NCBI GenBank assembly: GCA_913775795.1
Contig: CAJYLT010000020.1
Coordinates: 1 to 52,604, forward strand
Source of the DNA: an uncultured Sphingomonas sp.
GTDB taxonomy: Bacteria > Pseudomonadota > Alphaproteobacteria > Sphingomonadales > Sphingomonadaceae
Length of the DNA: 52,604 nucleotides
Reading direction: 5' to 3'
Made by a program: the position numbers and the translations under genes. The first letter of the stretch is position 1, and the number at the start of each line of letters is the position of its first letter. Of this stretch, positions 1 through 7,900 are shown piece after piece. The notes under the pieces were generated by a model. That model saw nothing but the letters and a program-made list of their open reading frames with translations. It did not search any database and was not told the DNA's origin.

Positions 1-274
1 CGACCAGCGGCATCGGCACCCCGCGGACCGCCAGCTGATCAAGCGTACCCCCATCGAGATCGGGCGCGATCAGCCGCTCGACCGGCAACAGCGCGGCGAG
101 CAGCGCGGCGGCCCACACCACGCCGCCGCCGACACGGGCGAGCAGCGCGGCATCGGGGCCGATCGCGAAGGGAAAGAGAATCGCGACCAGCAGAAAGAAC
201 CCGATCGGCAGCCACAGCCCGCCCGAACTCCACGCACGGCGGACCTCACGCCAGGCAATGGCGGCGACGATCAC
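1..274 (-). CDS. ccmB: Heme exporter protein CcmB (partial, C-terminus outside window)
   Basis: CcmB is the membrane subunit of the CcmAB ABC transporter of cytochrome c maturation, which acts on heme handling at the inner membrane. The visible 91 codons begin with a GTG that overlaps the ccmA stop codon (GTGA), so the two are translationally coupled. The N-terminus carries an amphipathic start with the family-like WREVRRAW stretch, then two hydrophobic segments at about residues 20-38 and 46-62, followed by a polar loop with the motif EDLDGGTLDQL-like (here PDLDGGTLDQL) that is typical of CcmB. The reading frame stays open to the window edge, so the protein is cut by the window and not by mutation. 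Assignment rests on position directly after ccmA plus this pattern. Confidence 0.82.
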   Translation of the reverse strand, partial: MIVAAIAWREVRRAWSSGGLWLPIGFFLLVAILFPFAIGPDAALLARVGGGVVWAAALLAALLPVERLIAPDLDGGTLDQLAVRGVPMPLV

Positions 275-837
275 AGCGCCACCGCGAGCGCGCTCGGCAG
301 CGCGAGGGGAAGGTGGGTCGCGACCATTACGATGCCGCCGTCCGTGCGGTGACGCGCGATCAGCCGTTCGAGCAGCGCCAGCGACCCGGTGTCGAGCCCG
401 TTGGCGGGTTCGTCGAGCAGCCAGATCGCCGCACCGCTCGCGATCGTCCGTGCGATCAGTGCACGCCGGCGCTGGCCGGTCGACAGCAGCCGGACGGGCA
501 CGTCACCCAGCGTGTCGAGCCCGACATCGGCCAGTGCCTCCGGCACCGCGCCGGCCCGGCCGTCGATCCGCGCCCACCAGCCGAGCGCATCGGCCAGCGG
601 CAATTCGCCGTCGAGTCCGGCGCTTTCCGCCATCAGGGCCACGTCGCCATTGCGTGCGACCCGACCCGCGGCGGGGGTCAGCAACCCGGCAGCGATCCGC
701 AGCAGGCTCGACTTGCCGACGCCGTTCGGCCCGGTGACCACCGCCGCCTGACCCGCCTCCAGCGTCAGGGAGAGCCCCTCGAGCAGCTTCCGCCCGCCGC
801 GCAGGCAGGTGACGTCGGCGAGCGCCAGCCGGGTCAC
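271..837 (-). CDS. ccmA: Heme ABC exporter ATP-binding protein CcmA
   Basis: CcmA is the ATPase of the CcmAB complex for cytochrome c biogenesis and works on the cytoplasmic face of the membrane. The 188-residue protein shows a Walker A loop GPNGVGKS at residues 36-43, an ABC signature LSTGQRRR near 118, Walker B WLLDEP near 139-144 and the switch His in VATHL near 175. The length is close to the usual size of about 200. I chose the GTG at 837 because it overlaps the stop of the upstream gene by four bases (GTGA) and gives the family N-terminus; the longer ATG-started frame adds an arginine-rich stretch with no family resemblance. ccmB follows with another GTGA overlap. Confidence 0.92.
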   Translation of the reverse strand: MTRLALADVTCLRGGRKLLEGLSLTLEAGQAAVVTGPNGVGKSSLLRIAAGLLTPAAGRVARNGDVALMAESAGLDGELPLADALGWWARIDGRAGAVPEALADVGLDTLGDVPVRLLSTGQRRRALIARTIASGAAIWLLDEPANGLDTGSLALLERLIARHRTDGGIVMVATHLPLALPSALAVAL

Positions 838-1250
838 GCCGCCGCTTCGAGCGCGTGCATGTCCTCGTCGCTCAGCCCGAAATGATGGCCGACTTCGTGG
901 ACGACGATGTGATGCACCAAAGTTGCCAGATCGACCCCGGTCGCGACCCATTCGTCGAGGATCGCGCGGCGATAGAGGTGGATGCGGTCGGGCAGGGTGA
1001 CGCCGTCGAAGGCCGACTTCTCTCCGACCGGGCGGCCGTGGTACAGGCCGGTCAGCTCGTACGGATCCTCTATCCTCAGCGCATCAAGCGTTTCGTCGTC
1101 GGCCCAATCCTCGATCAACAAGACGACGTCGATCAGATGCTCGGCGAACGGTGCGGGGATGCGCGCCAGGCTGGCACGCGCCAGCGCCTCGATCTCGTCT
1201 GCGCCCGGTGCGATCCGCTCTTGCCCGTCCATGGGGAGCGACATAGGCAT
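834..1250 (-). CDS. Metallopeptidase family protein (zincin-like)
   Basis: The 138-residue protein carries the zinc-protease motif [11 protein letters not shown] near residues 117-127, with the preceding VHHIVV helix, as found in the small Zincin_1 (formerly DUF1025) family. Members have the HExxH zinc site, and their substrates are not established. No signal peptide or membrane segment is visible, so it is probably cytoplasmic. Its stop overlaps the ccmA start by four bases, so it is co-transcribed with the heme exporter genes, but no functional link to cytochrome c maturation can be read from the sequence. A start two codons downstream (second Met) is equally possible; neither has a clear ribosome binding site. 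Confidence 0.82.
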   Translation of the reverse strand: MPMSLPMDGQERIAPGADEIEALARASLARIPAPFAEHLIDVVLLIEDWADDETLDALRIEDPYELTGLYHGRPVGEKSAFDGVTLPDRIHLYRRAILDEWVATGVDLATLVHHIVVHEVGHHFGLSDEDMHALEAAA

Positions 1251-1281
1251 GGGGCTACGCCAAGGGCAAGGACGAGGGGTT

Positions 1282-1572
1282 ATGATCGAGCAGTTGAGCG
1301 AAGCCGAACGCGCCGATGCGCTCGATGGGTTGCCCGAATGGGACTATGACGACGGCCGCGACGCGATCGGGCGCAGCTTCACTTTCGACAGCTTCTCCGA
1401 AGCCTTCGCCTTCATGACGCAGGTCGCGCTGCTTGCCGAGAAGGCGGATCATCACCCGGAATGGTCGAACGTGTACAACCGTGTCGACATCGTGCTGACG
1501 ACGCATGATGCGGGCGGGCTGTCGACGCGGGACGTCGAACTGGCGGGGCAGATCGACGATCTGGTGGATTGA
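1282..1572 (+). CDS. phhB: 4a-hydroxytetrahydrobiopterin (pterin-4-alpha-carbinolamine) dehydratase
   Basis: The 96-residue protein has the PCD/DCoH fold signature: an [29 protein letters not shown] pattern (here split as [11 protein letters not shown] and [15 protein letters not shown]) followed by [21 protein letters not shown]. The two adjacent His and the Pro-Glu-Trp are the catalytic pterin-binding motif. The enzyme dehydrates the carbinolamine made by aromatic amino acid hydroxylases, regenerating the pterin cofactor in the cytosol. The ATG at 1282 follows GAGGGGTT, a good ribosome binding site; upstream codons in the same frame are antisense to the neighbouring protease gene and are not part of it. 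The gene stands alone and is divergent from the ccm group. Confidence 0.93.
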   Translation: MIEQLSEAERADALDGLPEWDYDDGRDAIGRSFTFDSFSEAFAFMTQVALLAEKADHHPEWSNVYNRVDIVLTTHDAGGLSTRDVELAGQIDDLVD

Positions 1573-1582
1573 GACCCACTCA

Positions 1583-1682
1583 CCGTCATCCCCGCGCAGG
1601 CGGGGATCAATTCTGGCTGACCTAACGGAAAGAGCCGCCCGCTCCCCATCAATTGATCCCGGCCTTCGCGGGGATGACGATA
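1583..1682. repeat. Inverted pair of dispersed palindromic elements between convergent genes
   Basis: Two copies of the same roughly 30-bp unit face each other. The left copy (about 1585-1614) contains the hairpin ATCCCCGC-gcag-GCGGGGAT. The right copy (about 1650-1679) is its reverse complement with a slightly changed loop. Translated, they give the IPAFAGMT/IPACAGMT peptide that marks this repeat type in many alphaproteobacterial and gammaproteobacterial genomes. The element lies between the 3' ends of phhB and the enoyl-CoA hydratase gene, where it could act as a two-way terminator. Membership in a genome-wide family is inferred, since only one pair is in this window. Confidence 0.7.
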
Positions 1683-2471
1683 TTAGTCCGTAAACACCGC
1701 CGCCCGCTTCTGCATGTTCGCCATCGCCGCTTCCATCTGGTTCGGCGAACGCAGCAGGGCGGCCTGTTCGACACTTTCCTCCATCAGGATGTCGGCGGCA
1801 TCGGCCTCGACCGCTTCGTTCGCCAACCGCTTGATTGCGCGGACCGCCTGCGGGTTGCGCTCGGCGATCGCGCGGGCGAGCGTCATCGCCTCGGCATGCG
1901 GATCGTCCGAAGTCCGCAGCGCGAAGCCCAGATCGACCGCTTCGGTACCGGTGAATTCGCGCGCGGTGTAGGCGAGTTCGCGCAACGCATCGTCGCGCAC
2001 GCGGCCGCGCCACAGCGCGAAACCGGCCATGTCGGGGACGATGCCCCATTTGATCTCCATGACCGACAGCCGCGTGGTCGGATGGATGATCGTGATGTCC
2101 GCGCCGCTCATCACCTGCAGTCCGCCGCCGAACGCGATGCCGTGCACCGCGGCGATCACCGGCACGCCGAGCGTCCGCCAGCCCCAGGCGATCTGCTGGA
2201 AATTATTGGCGAGCCCGTGCGTCCGCACCGGCAGATCGACGCCGGCGCCGGCCGATGCCATGCTCGCCATGTCGAGGCCGGCGCAGAAGGCAGGCCCTTC
2301 GCCCGACAGCACGACCGCGCGCACGCTCCTGTCGCCGCCGATCCGGTCGATCGCGTCGATCAGCGCGGCGAACATCGCCGGGTCGAGCGCATTCATCTTG
2401 GCCGGACGGTTGAGGCGGACGTCGGCGATGCCGGCGTCGATGGCGATGGTCACGCGAGGGGCGTCGGTCAT
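1683..2471 (-). CDS. Enoyl-CoA hydratase/isomerase (crotonase) family protein
   Basis: The 262-residue protein is a standard-length crotonase. It has the N-terminal VRLNRPAKMNALDPAMF segment, the CoA oxyanion-hole pattern SGEGPAFCAGLDMAS near residues 63-77, and AVHGIAFGGGLQVMSGADI near 112-130 with the glycine-rich loop. These residues stabilise the thioester enolate. The chemistry is probably hydration or isomerisation of an acyl-CoA in fatty or aromatic acid breakdown, but the exact substrate cannot be read. The ATG at 2471 is chosen because the homologous core starts a few residues after it, whereas the upstream extension runs into the start region of the divergent thioesterase. It shares a short divergent intergenic region with the thioesterase pair, which fits a common acyl-CoA role. 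Confidence 0.87.
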   Translation of the reverse strand: MTDAPRVTIAIDAGIADVRLNRPAKMNALDPAMFAALIDAIDRIGGDRSVRAVVLSGEGPAFCAGLDMASMASAGAGVDLPVRTHGLANNFQQIAWGWRTLGVPVIAAVHGIAFGGGLQVMSGADITIIHPTTRLSVMEIKWGIVPDMAGFALWRGRVRDDALRELAYTAREFTGTEAVDLGFALRTSDDPHAEAMTLARAIAERNPQAVRAIKRLANEAVEADAADILMEESVEQAALLRSPNQMEAAMANMQKRAAVFTD

Positions 2472-2535
2472 GGCACCCAAGCTACGCCACGGCGGCGATT
2501 TGTAAACGGCCGTCAGGCACGATACGGCCGGGCCT

Positions 2536-2982
2536 ATGCAGCCGATCCCGTTCGATCCCGAGCAGTTCTTCAAGCGCTTCACCTGGGAGCATCACGGATC
2601 GACGCTGGGCATCGTCTATCATGCGCATGGCGACGATTGGGCCGAACTCGCGCTGCCGTACGGTGAGCATCTGATCGGCGATCCGGCGTCGGGCGTCATC
2701 GCGTCGGGGCCGATCCTGACGCTGCTCGACCAGGCGACCAGTTCGGCGGTGTGGCTGAAGCGCGGCGGGTTCCTGCCGCATGCGACGCTCGACCTGCGCA
2801 TCGATTACCTGCGCCCCGCGACCCCGCACCGCACGGTGATCGGCCGCGGCGAATGCTACCACGTGACCAAGAGCATCGCCTTCGTGCGGGGTATCGCGCA
2901 TGACGGCGACCCCGACGATCCGCTGGCGCATGTCGCGGGCACGTTCATGGTGACGCGGATGCCGACCGGGGTCACGGCATGA
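2536..2982 (+). CDS. PaaI-type hotdog thioesterase (first of a tandem pair)
   Basis: The 148-residue protein matches the 4HBT/PaaI hotdog fold: a segment GPILTLLDQATSSAVW near residues 57-72 corresponds to the long hotdog helix, and ATLDLRIDYLRPA near 81-93 is the characteristic beta-strand entering the active site. In the usual PaaI signature the helix is preceded by HGG; here the corresponding position reads ASGPI, so the usual His-Gly-Gly is missing in this copy. The family hydrolyses acyl-CoA thioesters. The stop overlaps the start of the next thioesterase by four bases (ATGA). The pair probably forms a heteromeric or functionally linked unit, which is inference. Confidence 0.85.
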   Translation: MQPIPFDPEQFFKRFTWEHHGSTLGIVYHAHGDDWAELALPYGEHLIGDPASGVIASGPILTLLDQATSSAVWLKRGGFLPHATLDLRIDYLRPATPHRTVIGRGECYHVTKSIAFVRGIAHDGDPDDPLAHVAGTFMVTRMPTGVTA

Positions 2983-3356
2983 CGCTGCCTCCCTATGCGA
3001 CGCTGCTGGGTATCGCGATCGAGCTCGACGACGACGGTACGCGCCGGCTGGTGCTGCCCTATGCCGGCAAGGTCAGTGGGCGGCCGGGATACCTGCATGG
3101 CGGCGCGATCGGTGGGCTGCTGGAGATGGCCGCGATCCTGCGCCTGCGCGATGCGCTGGGTGACGAGGCGGCGGTGGTGAAGCCGGTGACGCTGACGGTC
3201 GATTACATGCGCGGTGGGCGCGAAAAGATGACCTATGCCGCAGGACTCGTCCGGCGTCTGGGCTCGCGCGTCGCCAACGTCGATGCGATCGCGTGGCAGG
3301 ATGACCGCGCCACGCCGATCGCAGCGGCGCGGCTGACGTTTCTTATTCGCCGCTGA
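2979..3356 (+). CDS. PaaI-type hotdog thioesterase (second of a tandem pair)
   Basis: The 125-residue protein carries the complete hotdog thioesterase signature YLHGGAIGGLLEMAA near residues 38-52 and a VTLTVDYMRGG strand near 69-79. The family hydrolyses acyl-CoA thioesters in the cytosol. It starts inside the stop of the preceding thioesterase gene (ATGA overlap) and ends three bases before the convergent motB stop, so there is no room for a dedicated terminator. Unlike its partner it keeps the HGG motif, so if the two form a complex this is the more likely catalytic subunit. The substrate is unknown. Confidence 0.86.
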   Translation: MTLPPYATLLGIAIELDDDGTRRLVLPYAGKVSGRPGYLHGGAIGGLLEMAAILRLRDALGDEAAVVKPVTLTVDYMRGGREKMTYAAGLVRRLGSRVANVDAIAWQDDRATPIAAARLTFLIRR

Positions 3357-3359
3357 GGC

Positions 3360-4271
3360 CTATTCCCCGAACTTGCCGGCGCGGTAGAGCAGCGTGATCG
3401 CGACGCGGCGATTGCGCGGGTCGGTCGCATTGTCGGCGATCATCGGTTCGCGGTCGGCGACCCCTTCGATCCGTTCGAAGCGCGCTTCGGGTACGCCGCC
3501 CATCGCCAGGCGGCGGCGAGTGGCCTCGGCGCGCCCCGACGACAGTGTCCAGTTGTTCATGCCCTGGCGGCTGCCGAACTGAAGCGCGTCGGTATGGCCG
3601 CGGATCATGATCGGATTGGGCGTGGCCCGAATCGCGTCCGCAACCAGACCGATCAGGGTCGACGCTTCCGGCACCAGCGCGGTCGTGCCGGTGGCGAACA
3701 TCGAATAATCGGCGTCGTCGACCAGATCGATGCGCAGCCCGTCGCGGGTCATCGAGAAGCGGACGTGCCGGCCGAGCTTCGCAAGCTTGGTGTCGGCCGC
3801 GATCTGCTGTTCGACCTGACGCTTCATCTTCTCGAAATTGGCCCTGTCCTCGCTGGTCTGGCCAGGGTTGCGCAGCGAGCCCTTTTCGCCGGTGCCTTCG
3901 CGGTTTCCGCCCGACGCTTCGGACGGGATCGTCAGCGACCGCGTGCCGGTCTGCTGCGCCTTGTGCGGATAATTGTCCTTGTCGATGATTGACGACCCGC
4001 CGAACAGACCGTTCGAACCCGCCGACTTCTGCATCTTGATGTCGACGATCGTCGGCGTGAAATAGTCGGCGATCGACTTGCGCTGCTTCTCGGTCGTCGC
4101 GCCCAGGATCCACAGCAGCAGGAAGAACGCCATCATCGCCGTCACGAAGTCGGCGTACGCGACCTTCCATGCACCGCCGTGATGGCCACCATGGCCATCT
4201 GCGATGATCTTCTTAACGATGACGATCTTGGGCGGCTGGTTGTTGCCGTGAGGAGCGCGAGCGGCGGCCAT
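3360..4271 (-). CDS. motB: Flagellar motor stator protein MotB
   Basis: MotB is the peptidoglycan-anchored stator subunit that couples ion flow to flagellar rotation. The 303-residue protein has a basic N-terminal tail, one membrane segment at about residues 38-57 (AYADFVTAMMAFFLLLWIL) with the proton-accepting Asp at 41, a plug/linker region, and a C-terminal OmpA-like peptidoglycan-binding domain with IRGHTDALQF near 216 and the conserved NRRVAITLLY near the end. Length is as expected. It sits three bases after motA in the same orientation, so the two form an operon. A second, unusual MotA/MotB-like pair lies elsewhere in this cluster. Confidence 0.96.
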   Translation of the reverse strand: MAAARAPHGNNQPPKIVIVKKIIADGHGGHHGGAWKVAYADFVTAMMAFFLLLWILGATTEKQRKSIADYFTPTIVDIKMQKSAGSNGLFGGSSIIDKDNYPHKAQQTGTRSLTIPSEASGGNREGTGEKGSLRNPGQTSEDRANFEKMKRQVEQQIAADTKLAKLGRHVRFSMTRDGLRIDLVDDADYSMFATGTTALVPEASTLIGLVADAIRATPNPIMIRGHTDALQFGSRQGMNNWTLSSGRAEATRRRLAMGGVPEARFERIEGVADREPMIADNATDPRNRRVAITLLYRAGKFGE

Positions 4272-4274
4272 TGG

Positions 4275-5138
4275 TTAGCGCCCGCGCAGGCCGTCGAAGA
4301 CTTCGCCGAAGCCGGGTTGGTTGCTGTGTGCGATGCCCGAGCGCGCAGCCTCGATCACCAGCGGCTGCGGGTGACCGTGGAGCGAGGCGATGATGATCTG
4401 CTTGACGACGTGATAGATCGCCGAATCGGCGTCGATCACCTGCTGCAACCGGTTCGCGAGCGGACCGACGATGCCGTAGGCCAGCAACACGCCGAGGAAG
4501 GTGCCGACGAGTGCCGAACCGATCATGCCGCCCAGGATCGACGGCGGCTTGTCGATCGATCCCATCGTCTTCACGACGCCGAGCACCGCTGCGACGATGC
4601 CGAGTGCGGGAAGCGCGTCGCCCAACGACGTCAGCGTACCCTGGGGTCCCTGGACCTCGTGGTGGTGGGTCTTGATCGCGTTGTCCATCACCTCCTCGAC
4701 CGCATGCACGTCGAGCGTGCCCGACGACACGACGACCAGGCGCAGCGTGTCGGCGATCAGCGCGACCAGCGTGTGGTCGGCCAGCAGGCGGGGATATTCG
4801 GAGAAGACCGATGAAGACTTCGGGTCCTCGACATGCGGTTCGAGCGCGATCGGCCCGTCGACGCGCAGCATCTTCATCAGCTTGCTGACGAGGAAGATCG
4901 TGTCGAGATAGTCCTGCTTCTTGTACTTCGGCCCCTTGAACACCTTGCCCAGCGCCCCGCCGACGGCCTTCAGCTCCTTGCCGGAGTTGCCGATGATGAG
5001 CGCGCCGATCGCCGCCCCGCCGATGATGAGCATTTCGTGCGGGATGGCGTGGAGGACCGGACCGAGCGCGCCGCCGGTGATGACGAAACCGCCGAACACC
5101 ATGCCGAGCAGGACCACGAGGCCGATGGCGACAAACAT
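4275..5138 (-). CDS. motA: Flagellar motor stator protein MotA
   Basis: MotA forms the pentameric ion-channel part of the flagellar stator around MotB. The 287-residue protein has four hydrophobic segments: residues 1-22, about 33-50, about 170-190 (LPALGIVAAVLGVVKTMG) and about 203-225 (VGTFLGVLLAYGIVGPLAN). The large cytoplasmic loop between segments 2 and 3 contains the FliG-contact region. The conserved prolines in the LPALGIV and GPLAN segments match those needed for torque generation. The gene starts a two-gene operon with motB and has a sigma-28-type promoter about 90-115 bp upstream. It is the conventional long MotA type. Confidence 0.96.
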   Translation of the reverse strand: MFVAIGLVVLLGMVFGGFVITGGALGPVLHAIPHEMLIIGGAAIGALIIGNSGKELKAVGGALGKVFKGPKYKKQDYLDTIFLVSKLMKMLRVDGPIALEPHVEDPKSSSVFSEYPRLLADHTLVALIADTLRLVVVSSGTLDVHAVEEVMDNAIKTHHHEVQGPQGTLTSLGDALPALGIVAAVLGVVKTMGSIDKPPSILGGMIGSALVGTFLGVLLAYGIVGPLANRLQQVIDADSAIYHVVKQIIIASLHGHPQPLVIEAARSGIAHSNQPGFGEVFDGLRGR

Positions 5139-5226
5139 GACTTAGGACTTCCCCTTCGCGGCCGGCGGGTCACGGACCTGTCGGCAATTCTTGTGTCCCT
5201 TGTCGCAAGCGGAAGTGGGGATTTGG

Positions 5227-5253
5227 TTAACGGCCTGACGGAAGTTGTGCTTA
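5227..5253 (-). promoter_or_regulatory. Sigma-28 (FliA) type promoter for motAB
   Basis: On the minus strand the sequence reads TAAG, 15 bases, GCCGTTAA. This matches the flagellar sigma-28 consensus TAAA-N15-GCCGATAA at ten of twelve positions with the exact spacing. It lies about 90 bp before the motA ATG in a gene-free region, and a matching sigma factor (fliA) is encoded in the same cluster. It suggests motAB is a late flagellar transcription unit controlled by FliA and FlgM. Confidence 0.65.
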
Positions 5254-5283
5254 ACGTACCGGATCGGGCCGATCGTCGTCCGA

Positions 5284-6189
5284 TCAGCGCAGATAGTTGA
5301 ACAGGCTGAGCGAGGTCAGCTTGCCGAAGCTTGCCTGCGTCGCGTCGAGCACTGTCATCACCTTCTTCAGTTCGGTGATCGTCGCCGGAATATCGGCATC
5401 CTCGATCGCGGACCGGTCGGCCTCGCGAGTCAGCGCAAGGTCTTCCAGGCGGCCTTTTTCCAACTCGAGTCGCGCGCCGCGGGCGCCGATCGAGGTCTGC
5501 GCGTTCACGACCGACGTCATCGCGGCCTGGATGTCGACGGTGTCGTCGGTTGCCGGGGCACCCGATTTCAGCTTGTCCGAAAACGCCTTCACGATCGCAA
5601 ACATGTCGCTCGGTGGCCCACCGGCCTTTACCGGGATGTTGCCGAAGATATTCTGACCGCTGGTGGTCGCCGCGATCGTGCGACCGTCGCCGATCGGGAC
5701 CTGCCCCGCCTCGCCCTTGCCGGTGAAGGTCACCTTTCCGCCGCCGTCGACGACATAGGGCGTCGCCGTGCTGTCGCCGGAAAACAGCGGCGTGCCGCGG
5801 GCGTCGGTGGTGTTGGCGACGCGCACCAGATCCTCCAGGATCACGTCGACCTCGGCCGACAGCGACTTGCGCTGCTCGTCGCTCAACGTCGAGCTGCCGG
5901 CCGAAATCGCGATCGTCTTCACGCGGCTGAGCTGCGATTCGATGCTGGCGAGCGCGGTCGCCGACGAATCGAGCAGCGAGGTCGCCAGATTGACGTTGGT
6001 CAGCTCCGCATCGGAATTCGCGCCTGCCCGCTTCAGCGCAGTCAGCGCGCGATAGCCCGCGGCATCGTCGGACGGCGTCGTGATGCGCTTCGTCGACGAC
6101 AGTTGGTTGTTGAGCGCATCGGCCTTGTTGCTCAGCGCACCCATGCGGTCGCGGAGCCGGTCGAATTGAAGGGAGGTCGCGACGCGCAT
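5284..6189 (-). CDS. flgL: Flagellar hook-filament junction protein FlgL (HAP3)
   Basis: FlgL is the second hook-filament junction protein and is exported through the flagellar type III apparatus. The 301-residue protein has flagellin-like N- and C-terminal coiled segments: the start LQFDRLRDRMGALSNKAD with LSSTKRITTPSDDAAGY near residues 30-46, and the C-terminal LKKVMTVLDATQASFGKL. No classical signal peptide is present, as expected for this export route. I start it at the ATG at 6189, eleven bases after flgK; the longer open frame upstream is antisense-like sequence inside flgK. It is the last gene of the flgB-flgL operon, followed by the intergenic region that holds the motA promoter. Confidence 0.93.
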   Translation of the reverse strand: MRVATSLQFDRLRDRMGALSNKADALNNQLSSTKRITTPSDDAAGYRALTALKRAGANSDAELTNVNLATSLLDSSATALASIESQLSRVKTIAISAGSSTLSDEQRKSLSAEVDVILEDLVRVANTTDARGTPLFSGDSTATPYVVDGGGKVTFTGKGEAGQVPIGDGRTIAATTSGQNIFGNIPVKAGGPPSDMFAIVKAFSDKLKSGAPATDDTVDIQAAMTSVVNAQTSIGARGARLELEKGRLEDLALTREADRSAIEDADIPATITELKKVMTVLDATQASFGKLTSLSLFNYLR

Positions 6190-6200
6190 GTGGGCGGTCC

Positions 6201-7556
6201 TTAGCGAATGTCGAACATGGTTTGCATGATTTCGCGAGCCACCTGGATGACGCGGCTCGATGCCTGATAGGCCTGCTGGAACCGGATCAGGCTGACGGCT
6301 TCCTCGTCCAGGTCGACGCCGGTCATGCCGTCGCGCGCGCTGACAGACGAAATGTGGATGGCGGTCTGGGCATCGACGACCGCGCGTCGCGTCTTGAGCA
6401 GCGCGGCATTTTCGGTCGTAAGATCGTCGAACCTCGATTCCCACTTCGACGAGTCGCGCAGCGCGGTCAGCTTCGTCATGTTGCCGTTGCCGCGCACGCC
6501 CTCCGTACCGACGGCTGCGGCGACGCCTGCGGGGTCGTTCATCACGACGGCGATCTCTGTCGGCGCCGCGCCGGTGGGTATCTCGAAGATCGCTTCGCCC
6601 GGCGCACCACTTAGCGTCTTGCCGCCGGCCTGCCACGCCTTCATTCCCGAGACGAAATCGGTCGCGACCGCGTTCAGCCGCTGGCGCGCGCCGGCGATCT
6701 GCAAGGCCCCATCGACCAATCCCGCCATCGCACCGCCGGTTGCCGGCACCTTCTGCATCCCGGTCGAATCGTTGACGGCGATCGCCGCCTCGCCCGAATC
6801 GTTGGTGACGAAGCTGACGATCGCGCCGCGTTCGACATTGGCCAGCACCGGGCCGGCGCTTCCGCCCGCACGAACGGTGGCGCGGCCGAACGCGTCAAAC
6901 TTCGTATCGATATCGACCAGCGCACTCATCGCCTCGAGCGTCCGATCACGTTCGTCGAGCAGCTGCACGCGCGACGACGATCCTTCGGCTGCGCGGGTCA
7001 GGCTGTTGTTGATCCGCGACATCGAATTGCTGAGGTCGGTCAGCTGCGCCGCCATGTCGCGGCCCTGCCCGGCGAGTTCCTCGGCAGCACCGGCCAGCGC
7101 GCGGCCGGTGCTGGCAAAGCCCGAGGCGAGCGAACGGGCATCTTCCAGGAAGACGGTGCGCGGGGCGGTGGCGGACGGGTCCGCGGCGACGGTCTTGGCG
7201 GTCGCAAAAAATGTGGTGAAGCGATCGGACAGCTGGTTGCCGGCCAGCGCGCCTTCGATCCGGTCGATCCAGCCGACCGACGCGGAGCTCTTGGCAAGGT
7301 CGGACCCGGTCGTGCGCGCCTGTGCCGAGCGGAATTCGTCGGCCGCACGCGACACACCGGCAATACGGACGCCGCCGCCGGTCTGCTGGGTCGTCTGGCC
7401 CAGGCCGGCCACGCCGCTGGTACGGAATTCCTCGATCGTCGAGGATCGGCGCGTATAGCCCGGCGTCGCGGCGTTCGCGATATTCTCGGACGTCGTCGAC
7501 AGCGCGGTCTGATACGCGCGGACGCCGGTGACGCCGATGCTCAGCAGGTCGGTCAT
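6201..7556 (-). CDS. flgK: Flagellar hook-associated protein FlgK (HAP1)
   Basis: FlgK caps the hook and joins it to FlgL and the filament. The 451-residue protein has the rod/hook-family N-terminus with LSTTSENIANAATPGYTRR near residues 19-37 and the conserved C-terminal DLDEEAVSLIRFQQAYQASSRVI, which form the D0 coiled coils. It is shorter than enteric FlgK (about 550), the reduction being in the central domains that vary between species. The start overlaps the flgJ stop by four bases. It is exported by the flagellar type III system and lacks a cleavable signal. Confidence 0.95.
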   Translation of the reverse strand: MTDLLSIGVTGVRAYQTALSTTSENIANAATPGYTRRSSTIEEFRTSGVAGLGQTTQQTGGGVRIAGVSRAADEFRSAQARTTGSDLAKSSASVGWIDRIEGALAGNQLSDRFTTFFATAKTVAADPSATAPRTVFLEDARSLASGFASTGRALAGAAEELAGQGRDMAAQLTDLSNSMSRINNSLTRAAEGSSSRVQLLDERDRTLEAMSALVDIDTKFDAFGRATVRAGGSAGPVLANVERGAIVSFVTNDSGEAAIAVNDSTGMQKVPATGGAMAGLVDGALQIAGARQRLNAVATDFVSGMKAWQAGGKTLSGAPGEAIFEIPTGAAPTEIAVVMNDPAGVAAAVGTEGVRGNGNMTKLTALRDSSKWESRFDDLTTENAALLKTRRAVVDAQTAIHISSVSARDGMTGVDLDEEAVSLIRFQQAYQASSRVIQVAREIMQTMFDIR

Positions 7557-7900
7557 GGCGTACCGCCCCCACCGTCTGCGCCGCCGGTGCCTTGCGACTT
7601 GGCCAGGAAGTCGGTCATCGCCTTGGCAATACCCATCGGCGAATGCTGCGCCATGCTTTCGGTCAGCTTGCCGTCGAACATGTCGCGGAACTGCTCGCCC
7701 GCCTTGTTGTCGAACAGTCCGTCGGCAAGTTTCGCCGAGCGCATCGACTTCAGCATCATGCCGGTGAAGATCGCCTCGAACCGCTGGCCCGCCGCGGCGA
7801 GATTCGCGTCGGACTTCAGGCGCGACGTGTCGTTCGACGCGCCGCCGGCGGTGCCGGTGATGCCTGTCATGCCGGTGGGCGAGGCGGAGATTTGCGTCAC
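7553..7900 (-). CDS. flgJ: FlgJ-type rod-binding protein (single-domain, no muramidase)
   Basis: This 115-residue protein matches only the N-terminal rod-capping domain of FlgJ: QRFEAIFTGMMLKSMRSAKLADGLFDNKAGEQFRDMFD is the diagnostic region (about residues 39-76). The C-terminal peptidoglycan hydrolase domain of enteric FlgJ is absent. A separate lytic transglycosylase gene at 16983-17864, in its own flagellar operon, probably supplies that activity. The gene overlaps both flgI and flgK by four bases. It is thought to help rod subunits assemble in the periplasm. Confidence 0.92.
   Translation of the reverse strand: MTQISASPTGMTGITGTAGGASNDTSRLKSDANLAAAGQRFEAIFTGMMLKSMRSAKLADGLFDNKAGEQFRDMFDGKLTESMAQHSPMGIAKAMTDFLAKSQGTGGADGGGGTP

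Noticed and set aside
5139..5226. A sigma-54-like GGGACAC...TTGC stretch near motA
   Set aside because: The GG to GC spacing is not 10, so it cannot be a sigma-54 site; the sigma-28 match is far better.
5284..6636. Longer flgL with 149 extra N-terminal residues
   Set aside because: The extra part is an out-of-frame read of flgK, and family members start at the ATG at 6189.
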